A DNA stretch of 64,000 bases from Paraphysomonas bandaiensis. Taxonomy: Eukaryota > Chrysophyceae. Both the position numbers and the translations under genes were made by a program. Numbering within the stretch: position 1 is the stretch's first letter; each line of letters begins with the position of its first letter. Where the stretch lies: positions 1-64,000 of the forward strand of contig CBFFRP010000149.1 in assembly GCA_965644295.1 (NCBI GenBank), written 5' to 3'. Positions 24,501 through 36,177 of the stretch are shown piece by piece. Below the pieces are notes generated by a model, which was not told where the DNA came from, made no database searches, and saw only the letters and a program-made list of their open reading frames with translations.

Positions 24501-27500
24501 TGGAACCAAGCACATAGCGTCCAGGGTAAGTGTTTTTGGTGGAAAAAAGAAAGGAAAACTGGCAGAACAGTCACCAGACCCGGACACTAGCAATGTAGCA
24601 ATTTCTTCCAATGAGAATATTCTGGCGCCATCTCCACGACTTGCAGCGTACTTGAATTCGGGAAATTCCAAACAAGATGATCGTGCTTTAAAATCTGATA
24701 CAGAGTTTCAGAGAGGTGTCGCCAGCTTTCGCCGACAACTAAGTAGAAGCAGCAGTAAACCCTTTGTTAGTGAGATTGAAGGTGTGACTGTGGATTACGC
24801 AGAGCTGAATGGAAGCACAGTTTTGGAAGACGTTGGTGCTTCGCAAAGAAAACATGAATATGATGATCCTGTACTAGGTAGACCTCCTCGTCATGAAAAT
24901 ACTGATACAGCCGGTGTTTCCTTTGATGAGAGTGTTTTACAGTCAACTGTATCTGAGGTTATCGATCCAGAAGGAGAACGTACAAAACATCCAACTGTCG
25001 GTAAGTCAACACTCAAGAGTGTTGCAATCGGAGATGAAGGACACGGCCGACTCCGAGATAGCGTACACCGCGGAAAAAGTGAGCAAGATGTAGGTGGCAT
25101 CGGTGAGAGAGAGAGTATTGGTGAGGGTGCAGTGAGAAGTGGGCACGATCATGAAATCGTAGATAATGAGAGGCTCCGAGAGCGCGGTCATCGCAACAGG
25201 AGTAGTCGAGAATTGGTTGACAATGAGAGGCACCGCGAGCGTGTTCACCGTAGCAGGAGCAGTCGAGATGTGGGTGGTACTGGCGAGAGAGAGAGTATTG
25301 GTGAGGGTGCCGTACGAGGTGGGGGTGATCGTCATCGCGAGGGTGTTCGCCGTAGCAGGAGTAGTCGAGATGTGGGTGGTACCGGCGAGAGAGAGAGTAT
25401 TGGTGAGGGTGATCGTCATCGCGAGGGTGTTCATCGTAGCAGGAGTAGTCGAGAATTGGATGACAATGAGAGGCACCGCGAGCGTGTTCATCGTAGCAGG
25501 AGCAGTCGAAATGTGGGTGGTACTGGCGAGAGAGAGAGTATAGGTGAAGGTGCCTTACGAGGTGGGGGTGATCGTCATCGCGATGGTGTTCATCGTAGCA
25601 GGAGTAGTCGAGAATTGGATGATAATGGGAGGCACCGCGAGCGTGTTCATCGTAGCAGGAGCAGTCGAGATGTGGGTGGTATTGGCGAGAGAGAGAGTAT
25701 TGGTGAAGGTGCTGTACGAGGTGGGGGTGATCGCCACCGCGAGGGTGTTCATCGTAGCAGGAGTAGTCGAGATGTGGGTGGTACCGGCGAGAGAGAGAGT
25801 ATAGGTGAGGGTGCTGTACGAGGTGGGAGTGGTCGTCATCGCGAGGGTGTTCATCGTAGCAGGAGTAGTCGAGAATTGGATGACAATGGGAGGCACCGTG
25901 ATCGTGTTCATCGTAGCAGGAGCAGTCGAGATGTGGGTGGTACTGGCGAGAGAGAGAGTATTGGTGAGGGTGCAGTGAGAAGTAGGCACGATCATGATAT
26001 CGCAGATAATGAGAGGCTTCGAGAGCGCAGTCATCGTAACAGGAGTAGTCGAGAATTGGATGACAATGGGAGGCACCGCAAGCGTGTTCACCGTAGCAGG
26101 AGCAGTCGAGATGTAGGTGGTACTGGCGAGAGAGAGAGTATAGGTGAGGGTGCAGTGAGAAGTGGGCACGATCATGAAATCGCAGATAATGAGAGGCTTC
26201 GAGAGCGCGGTCATCGTAACAGGAGTAGTCGAGAATTGGATGACAATGAGAGGCACCGCGAGCGTGTTCACCGTAGCAGGAGCAGTCGAGATGTGGGTGG
26301 TACTAGCGAGAGAGAGAGTATAGGTGAGGGTGCCGTACGAGGTGGGGGTGATCGTCATCGCGAGGGTGTTCATCGTAGCAGGAGCAGTCGAGATGCGGGT
26401 GGTATTGGCGAGAGAGAGAGTATAGGTGGGGTTGATCGTCACCGCGAGGGTGTTCATCGTAGCAGGAGTAGTCGAGATATTACTAGTTCTGATCCTGCTG
26501 GTCTCGATGAGACGGTTGCCGGTAATTCTAGGTCACGTCGAAACAGTTCACTTACATCTTTAACGGAGCGTCGAGTACGTAGGAAAAGTACTGACTCGAA
26601 GCCCATTGGGCATTCGAATGGGCTGTCGCAGATAGGAGGCAGTGAAAGAGGAGATTCCCTCCCGAGTAAAGATAGTAGGTCAATCCAGGAAAGTGCGAGT
26701 GTCGCCAACGATAATGACAGCAATGCGCAGAGTGGTTCACTGACTGTGGTATCGAGCAGGCGTGCGTATGACCGTGCTCGACGTCGTGCTGCTCGCTCCG
26801 GTAGATCGCCAAGAGAACATGTGGACGGCGATTGGTTGTCACACTCTGTTATGGAGTTGTCTGCGTCTTCTGAAGAGGATGGTGTTCTCACTCCAGTGGC
26901 GAGGGATCGAAAAGGTAGACCCACGATATCACGTGCAAATTCCGCTACACATCGTGGGGTACAAGATAAAATAGATGCGTGGGCCAAGGATTATGATGTA
27001 TGCTTCACTTGAATTCGACCTTCGTGTTTTAATCATTTGCTCACAGAGTATCGCACAGGAAGAAGTTCAAGGTGAGAATGAGCTGGCTTCTGAGGTACGT
27101 TGTAATGAGACACCTGTGCGTTTGTTGTGATACTTTATTAGCTCCATGCTTGGCTTAAAATGAGCCACGACCATTCCGATGTGGAGAAGGCCGCCACACC
27201 CCCTGTTTCTGTACAGGACCCACTGGATAAAGTCGACTCCTTCGATTCGTATGTGAGTTATTCTGTTCAACGAAGTTTGGAGATAGAATGGCGCCTCAGT
27301 CAGCTGGAGAGTAAAATGCCTGACCCTGATGTGATTCACACTATACGTACGTTGTTGCACGGCAAGACTCAAGTCATCAAAAAACTTAAAAATCGGCATA
27401 ATCTCTCTCCGGATGAAATATCTAGTCTGCGGTCCGACCTAAGGCGAATGCGAATTGAAATGTTGGATTTGGTGAAGCACGAAACCTCCTCGCTTCGAGA

Positions 27501-27549
27501 TCCCGAAAATGTGATTAAAGAGGAGCTAGAATCTATTAGCGCCTTGTGA
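18504..27549 (+). CDS. Giant ankyrin-repeat protein with Ser/Pro- and Arg/Ser-rich tandem repeats
   Basis: Eleven exons join in frame: 18504-18518 (start tentative), 18565-18756, 18800-18898, 18942-19031, 19091-19195, 19244-19342, 19395-19508, 19575-22920, 22973-26997, 27047-27094 and 27142-27549, about 2846 aa. Residues ~6-238 are about seven ankyrin repeats, roughly one per exon (GNTPIVYAILGG, GSALHLAA, RTPFHVACQFGN, WSPLHVAANYGHVEL, RNALDVASSGG). The rest is a long, probably disordered, Ser-rich region with internal duplications: two 62-residue Ala-rich blocks, five 46-residue repeats containing RSVSPVKKAS, two copies of SRPVESDDESSDDVHSVS, two of LTERRVRRKS, and a long run of HRSRSSRD/GERESIGEG repeats. 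The C-terminal 135 residues form a helical, charged domain. No enzyme domain is seen. A scaffold role is inferred from ankyrin repeats plus many Ser-Pro and RxxS sites. Confidence 0.82.
20795..21531 (+). repeat. Duplicated ~190-bp coding block (20795-20990, 21335-21531)
   Basis: Both copies encode GLDGM(A/G)YVIIKGICAAAAAVVAS through CHDYSIE with few base changes, separated by about 345 bp of unrelated coding sequence. The Ala-rich core could form an amphipathic or membrane-associating helix. Confidence 0.85.
21600..22310 (+). repeat. 138-bp coding tandem repeat, 5 copies
   Basis: Five 46-codon units start at about 21600, 21735, 21873, 22011 and 22149, nearly identical at the base level (Ala/Gly swaps and one missing AAG codon in the first). 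Each unit is Ser/Pro/Lys-rich, with SPVKK and TPTSG motifs. A partial sixth unit follows at 22287. Confidence 0.9.
25030..26480 (+). repeat. Arg/Ser-rich coding repeat array
   Basis: Interspersed short units translate as VHRSRSSRD, VGGTGERESIGEG, AVRGGGDRHREG and ELDDNERHRER in varying order, giving about 1.4 kb of RS-type low-complexity protein (residues ~2040-2523). Codons for the units are highly similar, so the array probably expanded recently by unequal exchange. Confidence 0.85.
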
Positions 27550-27799
27550 TATGGCATTTCGTCAATACAAAATTTATGCTATGAGCCGTTTGTATATTCA
27601 GTATGTAGGTGAGGTGATTGAAGCTATATGCCTATACATTGCTAAGTTTAATCAACACTTGCACTACACCAGGGCACGCCCTCAGAATGAGCCAATTTCA
27701 GTGTGTCAATATTCATATCATTTCATTAAGTTCATATAATGTGTTTAGCTGCTGAATTCTTCCAAAACCCTTAATGTACAACTCTCAATTGATTAAAAC

Positions 27800-28136
27800 T
27801 AAGCAAAACTCAACACTCCCTCTCAATCCAACGCTGTGGATTAATTCTTCCCACCCCACCACAAAACATAACTGAGCACCGAAAACCGATTAGGTTAAAC
27901 TGGTGGACGTATGACTCCGGCATTTCTTCAGCTAGCCTCTCCTCACAGTCAACGCTATTATGATCTTCTACCGCTTTTGTAAGTGTTGTCTCAGATAACT
28001 TCCTTTGAATTTTTCTCATCTTCACCTAGTCATCTTTCCGTGCGTCTCCTAAACGACACCATACAACGATATGGTAAATATATCAGCAGTTTGATCACCA
28101 GTACTAATCTTACATTGTGTTGAATATTGCTGTTTA
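27800..28136 (-). mobile_element. Copia-like pol 3' end and LTR start, remnant
   Basis: In reverse orientation this carries the same STGDQTADIF RNase H terminus as 2590-2640, followed by about 200 bases similar to 2640-2830 (MPESYV and preceding residues), a purine-rich tract and TGTTGAG, a plausible LTR start. It is a different, diverged copy of the same element family. Confidence 0.6.
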
Positions 28137-28366
28137 AGGGCAAATAAAGCTGTAGTTCTAAGGTATTTGAATTATGATCGTGACATGAAAAATGTAGAAG
28201 TGATTAACAGTATTAAATAATAGTCGTTGTGAAATTGAAATATATTGACTGTTTATGACGTGTCTATATTAAGATAGCACGAAAATGATTGGTAGTTGCG
28301 GTAACATGAATTTGGCGAATGACAATGAATGATAAGTGAGATTAATCATAATTTACAATTAAAGCA

Positions 28367-28797
28367 TTGAGTGTGAATTGCGCTCAGTTATCAAGCTATT
28401 ACCATCCTATTTTGTCAAATTTTGATATGGTAGCTGATGGTAGTTCCAGCTCAGACTGGAAAGAACCTCCGAAGTTCCATCAGTTTGGCGTGGTAAAACT
28501 GGACAAAGAGACAGAAGGTCTGGTTGATGCGAAATCATCTGAGTCTGGAAGAGCGTTCACTGTGACACGACGTCAACTCTCCGAACACTGTCAGAAACAA
28601 GCACAGAAGATCTGGACAAATTGCTGGAGATAAAAGACACGTGCATCAGCTCCATCTTTGAAGCATTTCAACTTCAATCTATGCACAGTGTGGAAAAAGT
28701 AGCCATACTCAGAAACAATGCCACTGGATTGAAGCGCAGAGGGAAGAGTCAAAACCGCAGCCAAAGCAAGAGCAAAATAAATTACCTACACAACCGA
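28367..28797 (+). pseudogene. Gag-like remnant with degenerate zinc knuckle
   Basis: An 88-residue charged frame is followed, after a frame change, by YAQCGKSSHTQKQC, which is a CCHC zinc knuckle with the first Cys changed to Tyr, then a Gln/Lys/Pro-rich tail. This is typical of the end of a Copia Gag. The relation to the opposite-strand fragment at 27800-28136 is unclear. Confidence 0.5.
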
Positions 28798-28798
28798 A

Positions 28799-29645
28799 AC
28801 TTAAAAATCCCCTGTTTTTTCACTCAACAATGTCACAAAACTACACATTTTCAAGATAATAATCGGCATATTGTCCACAGAATCCAGAGACAGGTGTCTG
28901 TTAGCTTCACATACAGGATACGATGCGATACTTTTACAGTAATAAGAGGAACGCAGGCTGATATGATCATAACCTCACTGGGAATACATGAGCTCATAGT
29001 TCTTTCATGCCACATGCTGCTGGTTGTTGATTTAGCTGGTGAAAGGTATGGTTAAGTGGCAATCATACAGGAGAGTTGGTCTATTTCAAAGACAGAGATA
29101 GCAGAGTTGATTCCGTGACCATGACTGTCATATAACGCCAGAGGGCTCTCAGGTAATACGATCGGATGATATTGTAATATATTCAATTTAGTGGTTCGAA
29201 GCAGAGCATATGAATATACTCATACTGCAGAGCTGATCATCAGAGAGACTCACATAAGAATAAATCCACTTGAGTGCCATTCTCCTCTCTGATTTGAAGG
29301 TATGTACTAATATGATTATATCATCTATAGATACTTTCTCATAGTGTCCTGTGCGTATTGATGTATATGAAGATACTGTGTGTGTTGGAGCATGTCAATC
29401 ATTGTTGACGTGCAGCATAATCTGCGGAGCCGTATGAACTCGATTGTCATGTAACACCAGCGGAGTCTTAGGGTAACGTTCTTAAATTATGTTGTGAAAA
29501 TATTTAATTTAGAAATTTTGATTCTATGATACAGAGCATATGAAGAAAATGACGCTTCAGAGTTCGATAATAGAGAGACCCACACAAGAATAACTTCAAT
29601 TGAGAATGTATATACTAATATGAATGTAAGATATATTACTTTCTC
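28799..29645. repeat. Long non-coding duplication, copy 1 (copy 2 at 48121-48958)
   Basis: About 840 bases are nearly identical to 48121-48958 in the same orientation, with only scattered single-base differences. Internally the block consists of two diverged ~300-base halves that share GAGCATATGAA, AGAGAGAC and ATGTCAATCATTG landmarks. No coding potential. Inverted ends and target duplication not found. Confidence 0.8.
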
Positions 29646-29699
29646 ACTGTGCCCTATACGTATTGATGTAAATGTGGACGATGTATTGAAACATGTCAA

Positions 29700-30295
29700 T
29701 CATTGTCACCTAGATATAGGGTGCTTTGTATCTTGATATCTACCATCTATCATAAATGGAATATTAGCGCTACCTGTGTAACACTCTGCAAAGGATGAAT
29801 ACGCCAGCCTGTTTGTAGAATAGTATGTTGACATTACCATGATACCTGGTAATCGTAGGTAGTAGGTAATATATATTGATTATTCATAATAAGATGCAAA
29901 TTCTCTCTCTGGGAGTTGCTTTTAAATTGTATTGTAATTGTAGACTTATCCATTGTTGTTGATTTATTGCTATTATGGAAGAAGCGCCTAAAAGAAAGAG
30001 GTTCTAAGTTAAGTGCAGCTATGGCAGTACTAAGAATGGTGTTGGAAGAAAATGATCCACTAATGGCTGGTTACCCCAATGAGGAGTATGTCAGGAGAGT
30101 TGGACTTATGGTCGTATCGGCATCGTTTGTTTATTTTTGGTCTAATATTGAGGCAAAAATTATCTGTATTCCAGTCGTTGTTGCATTTCAGGAATATCGA
30201 GTATATTTGCTTCAATATATTTCCGAAAAATAAGATGCTGACTGCCGATACGGTTGGATTAAATGATGCCGATATCGACATACTGATATTGCACT
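29700..30295. repeat. Dispersed repeat segment (shared with 58610-58790)
   Basis: The block 30110-30250 (TCGTATCGGCATCGTTTG onwards) recurs at 58614-58790 with indels. The 105-residue ORF over it has no family motif and is not preserved in the second copy, so I do not call a gene. Confidence 0.5.
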
Positions 30296-31180
30296 AATAC
30301 ACGTGCTTAATCGTCTCCCTATAGGTGGTACCTATAACCGCTAAATTTCCTACTGATGAGTATTCCTATTTATATAAAAATGTACCTATAGGCACTGCCT
30401 ACATGTATCAATACTACCTATAGGTACTACCTAAAAATACAATACCAATACGACCTAGAGGTACTATAATTAACAACAATAAACACAGTATAATACATAT
30501 TGCAAAGTAGGAAATAATATAAAAATCAGCAATAATGCAGATCTGCATCATGAATGAAAAGATAAAGTATGTATTCAATTAAAATAAGACGGTATTCGCA
30601 TTAACATAGACGTACGAAGTAAAATTAACGGCAAAACCTACTAATATACATACCACGACAAATCTGAAACAAAGCGTAAACTAGCTCCCAATCACCTGCT
30701 AAGAAGCAGAAGCATTGTGCACTTCAGATGTCTCCACCGCCAATCTGAGTTCAGTTAGCTTCCAAGGTAATGATAGCATTTGTTCGTCCAAGCCATCTTA
30801 CACCGACCATACACCGAAATAACTTCTGGAGTACGATACTGATACAGAGGTGTATATATAAGAAATAATTTACCCAAAATATTATTTTTATTACTTGCAT
30901 GCATTGATAATACTAACATGAACGCTGCCCCCCATTGATGGATATTGAAGATGTTAACGGTCACATTACTTGAATCCTTGGTTATCGGGAGAACTTCACA
31001 GGATGCACGCTGAGCATGCATTCTGCAAAATAACGACTCAAGCAGTATTTCATCCTCTTGTAAGGGCTCTCTTCCACTTCGCTGTCTCTTCTGAGGGTAA
31101 TAACCACACACATGAAGCAGTTGTCTCAAGCGGTTAAAAGTTATCGTACTGGTCTTGCACGGCATAAAGCTTGCGGTACA
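30296..31180 (-). repeat. Second copy of the CCTATAGG-type dispersed repeat
   Basis: 30300-30760 matches 15690-16480 in reverse orientation without the inserted head repeat. A 136-residue minus-strand frame (30755-31165) lies inside; it contains no motif I recognise and might be a transposon-encoded protein. CCTATAGG palindromes cluster at 30320-30460. Confidence 0.55.
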
Positions 31181-31546
31181 GTGAAGTCATGTCAGTCCAT
31201 TAACGACTCCATCAATCGTCCTTTGTTTTAATATGCAGGTGGGGTCATAATTTAACCCCACAATAGACTGTCTGTGTGTCTATGTATGGTCACATGACAC
31301 CCCTGTCAGTGTCAGCAACCGTATATACAAAATACAATACGTAGTGATGTGCATTCTTCTATTTTCATGACCAAAAATCCTTATTTTTATAAAAAATAAA
31401 AATAACTTTTATCTTTTTTTATCATGTTTTGTTCATGGTATTGGCTCTCATAGTGATGACTGGTACCAACTGACTGCCTGTCCAGGAGGTGTCATAATAG
31501 AAATTAGTAACATACAATCAGTAAGCTATTATAAATAGTCACATCT
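31181..31546. other. Upstream region of the sulfatase gene
   Basis: AT-rich, with A/T runs near 31380-31430. Nothing further recognised. Confidence 0.4.
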
Positions 31547-33774
31547 ATGATCGAGTTATTTTTATTTTTTCTCTTAGTCACTGCAGTTAGAATACCCTGC
31601 AATGTGGCGTCATCGAAGAAAGATAAGACCAATTTTCTATTTATTCTGTATGGTATGTGAATGTTTCATATGTATGGAATGTGTGTGCATAGTGTACATA
31701 CTGTGTGTGTGATATCATGAGGGTATGACATATGTATGTGTATGTATGTATTAATGCGATCTGCAGTGTCTATGTATATGTGCAATGTCGAGGATATGTG
31801 TTAAGTCCCTGTCACAGATGACTTGCGCCCGGAATTGTCTATATATGGGCAAACAGGAATGATTACGCCGAACTTTGAGCGATTGGCTCGACGCTCTGTC
31901 GTGTTTGACTATGCTTTCTGTCAAATTGCTGTTTGTAATCCCTCTCGTGATAGCCTTTTAACCGGTCTGCGACCAGATTCGGTAGGCACATATGGATTCC
32001 AATGGAGTTTCCGTCCTAATGTGGCTATCCCTGCCCTGATGCGTGATGCTGGTTACAAAACCGCAGGATATGGTATGTGCACTTAGCTGTGGGGTGGTTG
32101 CATTAGTTGTAAAGTGTCCGTGTAGGAAAAGTGTTACATTGGGACGGTCCTGACCCAGAAATATGGAGTGAAGAACAATGGTGCGTAAATGTTTTCGTTG
32201 CTAGTTATAAGTTAATTCCCTGCTGTGCTTGGAGGTGTACGAATGTGTATATGATTGTAACGCTTGCAGGGATGGTGACTGGTACGATTACCAGAACAAA
32301 GAGCAAGGTTATATGAATGCGAGCACTCAGCCAGACAAAACTAGACCAGTTGATGAATTCAGAGACTATATGTTCACTACCAAAGCAATTAATATGATGA
32401 CAAAGCTACACAAAATGGAGAAATTATTCATGATTGGACTTGGGTTCAAGCTTCCCCATCTTCAAGTACACGTACCCTTCAAGTACTTTGACATGTACCG
32501 TAATAGAACCGACATGTGGAGACGAAAGAGCCGGGAACTTCGGTACCCAGCCACTTCACCGATCGTAGGACACAAATGCTGCGGATGGCAGAACTTTGCG
32601 TTTATGAATAAAGAAGGTGCATTACCATCAGTTAAGAAAGTCAATATTGGGCCCGTCAATACGCAGTTCACTCAGCAGATGTACACCGAATTAATGTGGG
32701 GTTATGCTGCAGCAGTGACCTTTTTGGACGCTCAGATTGGGCGGCTATTGGATGCTATTGATGAAATGAAGCTGTGGAATAATATCACCATAGTGCTTAC
32801 ATCTGATCATGGCATGCATAATGTGAGCTCATAGTTTAGATTCACGAACTCCGCTAACACTGTTTCATTTACAGGGCGAAAAAGGCATATGGTGAGACAC
32901 TTTGCGATGGAAAATATGCTATTCTTTCGTGAATTTACTGACGTCTTATTTTATGTGCAGGGAGAAATGGACTCTGTTCGATGAGAGCACACGCGTGCCG
33001 CTGATGATTTCGCATCCTGACTCAATCTACCAGGGACAGCATTACACGCACCCCGTAGAGCTTATCGACATCTTCCCTACTATAATCGATATGTTTGGCC
33101 TGTATCCTAGCAAACCTTGTCTATCCGTAGGAGGGAATAGTCGATGCTATGGCATACAGGGAAAATCTCTTGCTCCTGTCGTATTAGGGGATCACTCAAC
33201 TACCCCATCAAGTATTTACAATAAGCGTGCTCATCTGTCGGCCCTAGGAAAGAATGATATATCGAAAGCAGAGATCGAAGCTGCGCGATCCAAACACCAC
33301 AAGCACAAACATTCCCATTTAAACGCAAAGATGCCAACATTGAGTCGTTCGTTCGCAGTGTCGCAGAGTTGGCGATGTGCCCCAAAAGATCTTCTGAAAC
33401 GACGCAACGAGAAACCTGATGAAGGACGCAATGACATTAGTCCGTGGTTTGAGTGCAACCGAGCAGAGAGTAAGGACCCAGCGATGCGGGACTCTCAAGT
33501 TAGTGTAATGGGGTATTCATTCCGCTCCGCCGAGTTTCGATACACGTTATGGCTGCACTTTGATCGTGTCAAAAATATTCCTGAATACGGTGCACCGCCA
33601 TATGCAGAGGAGCTGTACGACCACAGGGGAGAAATGCTGAGTAACTTCACCCATATGGAACTCGTGAATGTAGTTAAACACCCAGACTATTTAACTATTG
33701 CTCAGAATTTGAAAGCCAAGGCACTTCATTTTATTCAACATGAAGTTGTGTTTCATGGGCCATACGATAATTGA
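31547..33774 (+). CDS. Sulfatase, iduronate-2-sulfatase-like
   Basis: Six exons join in frame: 31547-31652, 31818-32072, 32126-32180, 32270-32822, 32875-32891 (17 nt) and 32961-33774, giving 599 aa. Residues 1-23 are a signal peptide. The type I sulfatase core is intact: metal-ligand DDLRP at 36-40, the active-site CNPSR at 75-79, whose Cys75 would be converted to formylglycine, GFKLPHLQVHVPFKYFD, and TSDHGMHN at 316-323 with metal/substrate Asp-His. GEKGIWEKWTLFDESTRVP across the microexon matches the corresponding block of iduronate-2-sulfatases. The family removes sulfate from glycosaminoglycan-like or other sulfated sugars in lysosomes or outside the cell. A His/Lys-rich insert (about residues 440-455) is unusual. 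The exact substrate cannot be told from sequence. Confidence 0.87.
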
Positions 33775-34235
33775 ACGTGGGTAATGTGCTATATTTTGGC
33801 ATTGCTGGTTGTAGTTTTACATTCGGAGCTGTTCAACGAAAAAGATACGACATATAGCTTTTTCATTCGTCTGATTCCCAATATATACTAAGTTTAGCTT
33901 ATGCGGCATGTTAATTTTGTACGTGACTATATAAGTGGGTGTGAACGACATTGGCAATAGAACTTGAGCCAATAGCTTTGGATGATAATTCCAAAACACA
34001 TATGTATTTATATATATCTAACTCTATCCGAAAATGGCATATGAGTAGTGGCTTAAATTAAACAACTGAAGTTTATACTTACTCAATAATCAATTATTAT
34101 TATTATTGTGATTAGCATCTGTCATTATTCATTGTCATCACTAAATTCATACTCTTAGTACTATCAATCAAATCTTACGTGGATATGATCTTTTATTGCC
34201 TACAGTCAGTGTAGTATATAGTATTTTCAATATCA
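33775..34235. other. Intergenic, nothing recognised
   Basis: AT-rich 3' flank of the sulfatase gene. Confidence 0.4.
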
Positions 34236-34526
34236 AGTCAGACTCACACCTTTTCGTGGTGTTCTGGGGGATAAGTACCGGAGATATTTCTCCGGGAAAC
34301 TGACGTGATTCGCATATACAGTCAGCAGATATTGTCCTGCCCACTCTTAGCCTAATGCTTGTGTGGTACAAAAGGGGCACTAATAAAAAGTGTCACTTGT
34401 GTAGATGTCTTTGGGCCCTGATGAATAAACAGGCATCCGGGAATAGGCCCACCTCAAGGGTAACCGGGGTATTTTGGGCTGCCTGCTGAAGTTATGCATC
34501 CGGGATGTTCACCTTCAGAACTCAAA
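34236..34526 (-). repeat. Tail of the 0.5-kb dispersed repeat
   Basis: Reverse-orientation copy of the type-2 tail (compare 43535-43855). It keeps GGACTCGCACC-like, CGTGGTGTTCTGGG and the CATCCGGGA blocks but lacks the head. Confidence 0.7.
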
Positions 34527-34739
34527 AATCCTGAAGTCAGCAGATGTCAGGTATATCAACATTCGGCATGCGCACTGTGTTTGCTTTGAGTGATTGATGC
34601 TGAGTACGAGTTCACATTATTCGGTATCTGTGTAGCCACAATGACCGAGGTAATGCGCTAAAGTTTCCTCATGGACGCATGGCAATGACAATGATGTGCT
34701 TAGACCTGTCATGTTTTCTCACACGTCTACTGCCTAGTC

Positions 34740-36177
34740 TTGGTTTCTCCTGACCCAGGTCATTTAGATTATATCAAGGCTCTGGCACTGTTCTCCAAGC
34801 AGTATCAGCAGGTACATTTGTGTGTGCTTTTTTATGTTATTTCTAATTCTATACACAACCGTTTTCATGTAATAATCAGACATTCTTATAATATATGTTA
34901 TTTCTTACTTCGTAGGTTTTTATCCGAGCGGGTGCACGGTTTCCTACTAGTGTAAGTCACTCGCTGGAGAAAAGTGCAAGGTGGATGCATGTGCTAGACG
35001 AGTGCACATAATATGGAGGGAAGACATTATTGGAGTCAGCTTGAATTTGTAACAGGTTTAGGTTGACATCTGTTTCATGCGTCAGCGTGCAAAATTACAC
35101 CAGTGAGACCGCTTCATGACCGTGGGAGGACCTGGAGCTAGAGTTACTATATACTCTCCCCTCCAGACTACCTGCTGCTGCTGTGAACACCACCTTGAAG
35201 AGGGCCCTAAAGATCTGCCGCATATACACAGGAGACATATATATGCCAAAGCCACCGACCGCAAGTTGTTTGTGTTAGAACAAGTAGATTGGGCAGGAGC
35301 GTATGATCCGGCTTAAACAAGCAACTCGTCCTATGCCCATGTAATAGCTAACTAAATCGTGTTGTATAGTTGAGCACTTTTGTCGGTGCATAAAGGAACT
35401 GAGAGTAAGAATAGCTGTCTTGGAAGGAACTTATTCATTCCCGGAACCATCTCCTCCTACAAACTCGCCAGCACCTGCCAGTGAATTCAGCCACGAAGAA
35501 GCCGTAGAAGAGGCAAAGCCGAAACAAGAACCTGCCAAGAAGCAAAAAAGAAAGGTAGACCCTCAGTGTTACATGAGATAGCTCAGGCGTCCAGAAGGCA
35601 GTCTATCGATGCAATCATCCCCATGCGCACTTCAACCAATGATCTATCAGATGAATCAGATCCATTTGATGTAAAGTCTGTTAAAGGATCTATATTCCGG
35701 GAGATTGCCAGCAGCGAGAGACAGGTAGCCTCGAGTGGAGAAGTGGTGATGCGACAGGCTAAAGAGTGCAATGTTAGAATAGATAGTTTCCAGCTTTCGA
35801 ACACACACATTGTGGTTATGGTTAATTTGTTTACGAAATTGGTGTACTTATATGCGGTGAAAGGAATGACGGCTATCAATTTGGCTACAGCAGTATGGAA
35901 GTGCTGGTGTACATACGGTCTCACGGATATGATTATATCAGATATGGGTCCGGATCTCAAATCAGAGCTTTTCGCGATGATGCAATAGTAACTAGATGAG
36001 AGTCCTGTTATGCTTAGTGTCGCGCGAGTTGTTAGGTTGGTCGCGGCAACGCACAAGCTTGCGCTTCTTAATAACCAGATTTTCAATATATATGATGTGC
36101 GGCTCACGTTAGTTTCCCGTAGAAATATCTCTTCCCCAGAACACCACCAAAAAGGGCGAGTCCGACGTTGTTGAGGG
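34740..36177 (+). pseudogene. LTR-retrotransposon remnant with integrase fragment
   Basis: 35566-35988 translates to an integrase-core fragment: VNLFTKLVYLYAVKGMTAIN, then YGLTDMIISDMGPDLKSE. The first catalytic Asp expected in 'DxFTK' is Asn here, the second (SDMGP) is present, and the frame stops before the catalytic Glu. The preceding 35400-35560 encodes a Pro/Lys-rich segment with a KKQKRK run, and 34740-34960 a short open stretch possibly interrupted by an intron; neither is assigned. The remnant ends in 36088-36177 with the same tail (GAACACCACC...TTGTTGAGGG) as the Copia LTR and the 0.5-kb repeat. Confidence 0.55.

Noticed and set aside
29916-30233. A 105-residue ORF with hydrophobic start
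   Set aside because: It lies in a dispersed repeat and the frame is not kept in the second copy at 58.6 kb.
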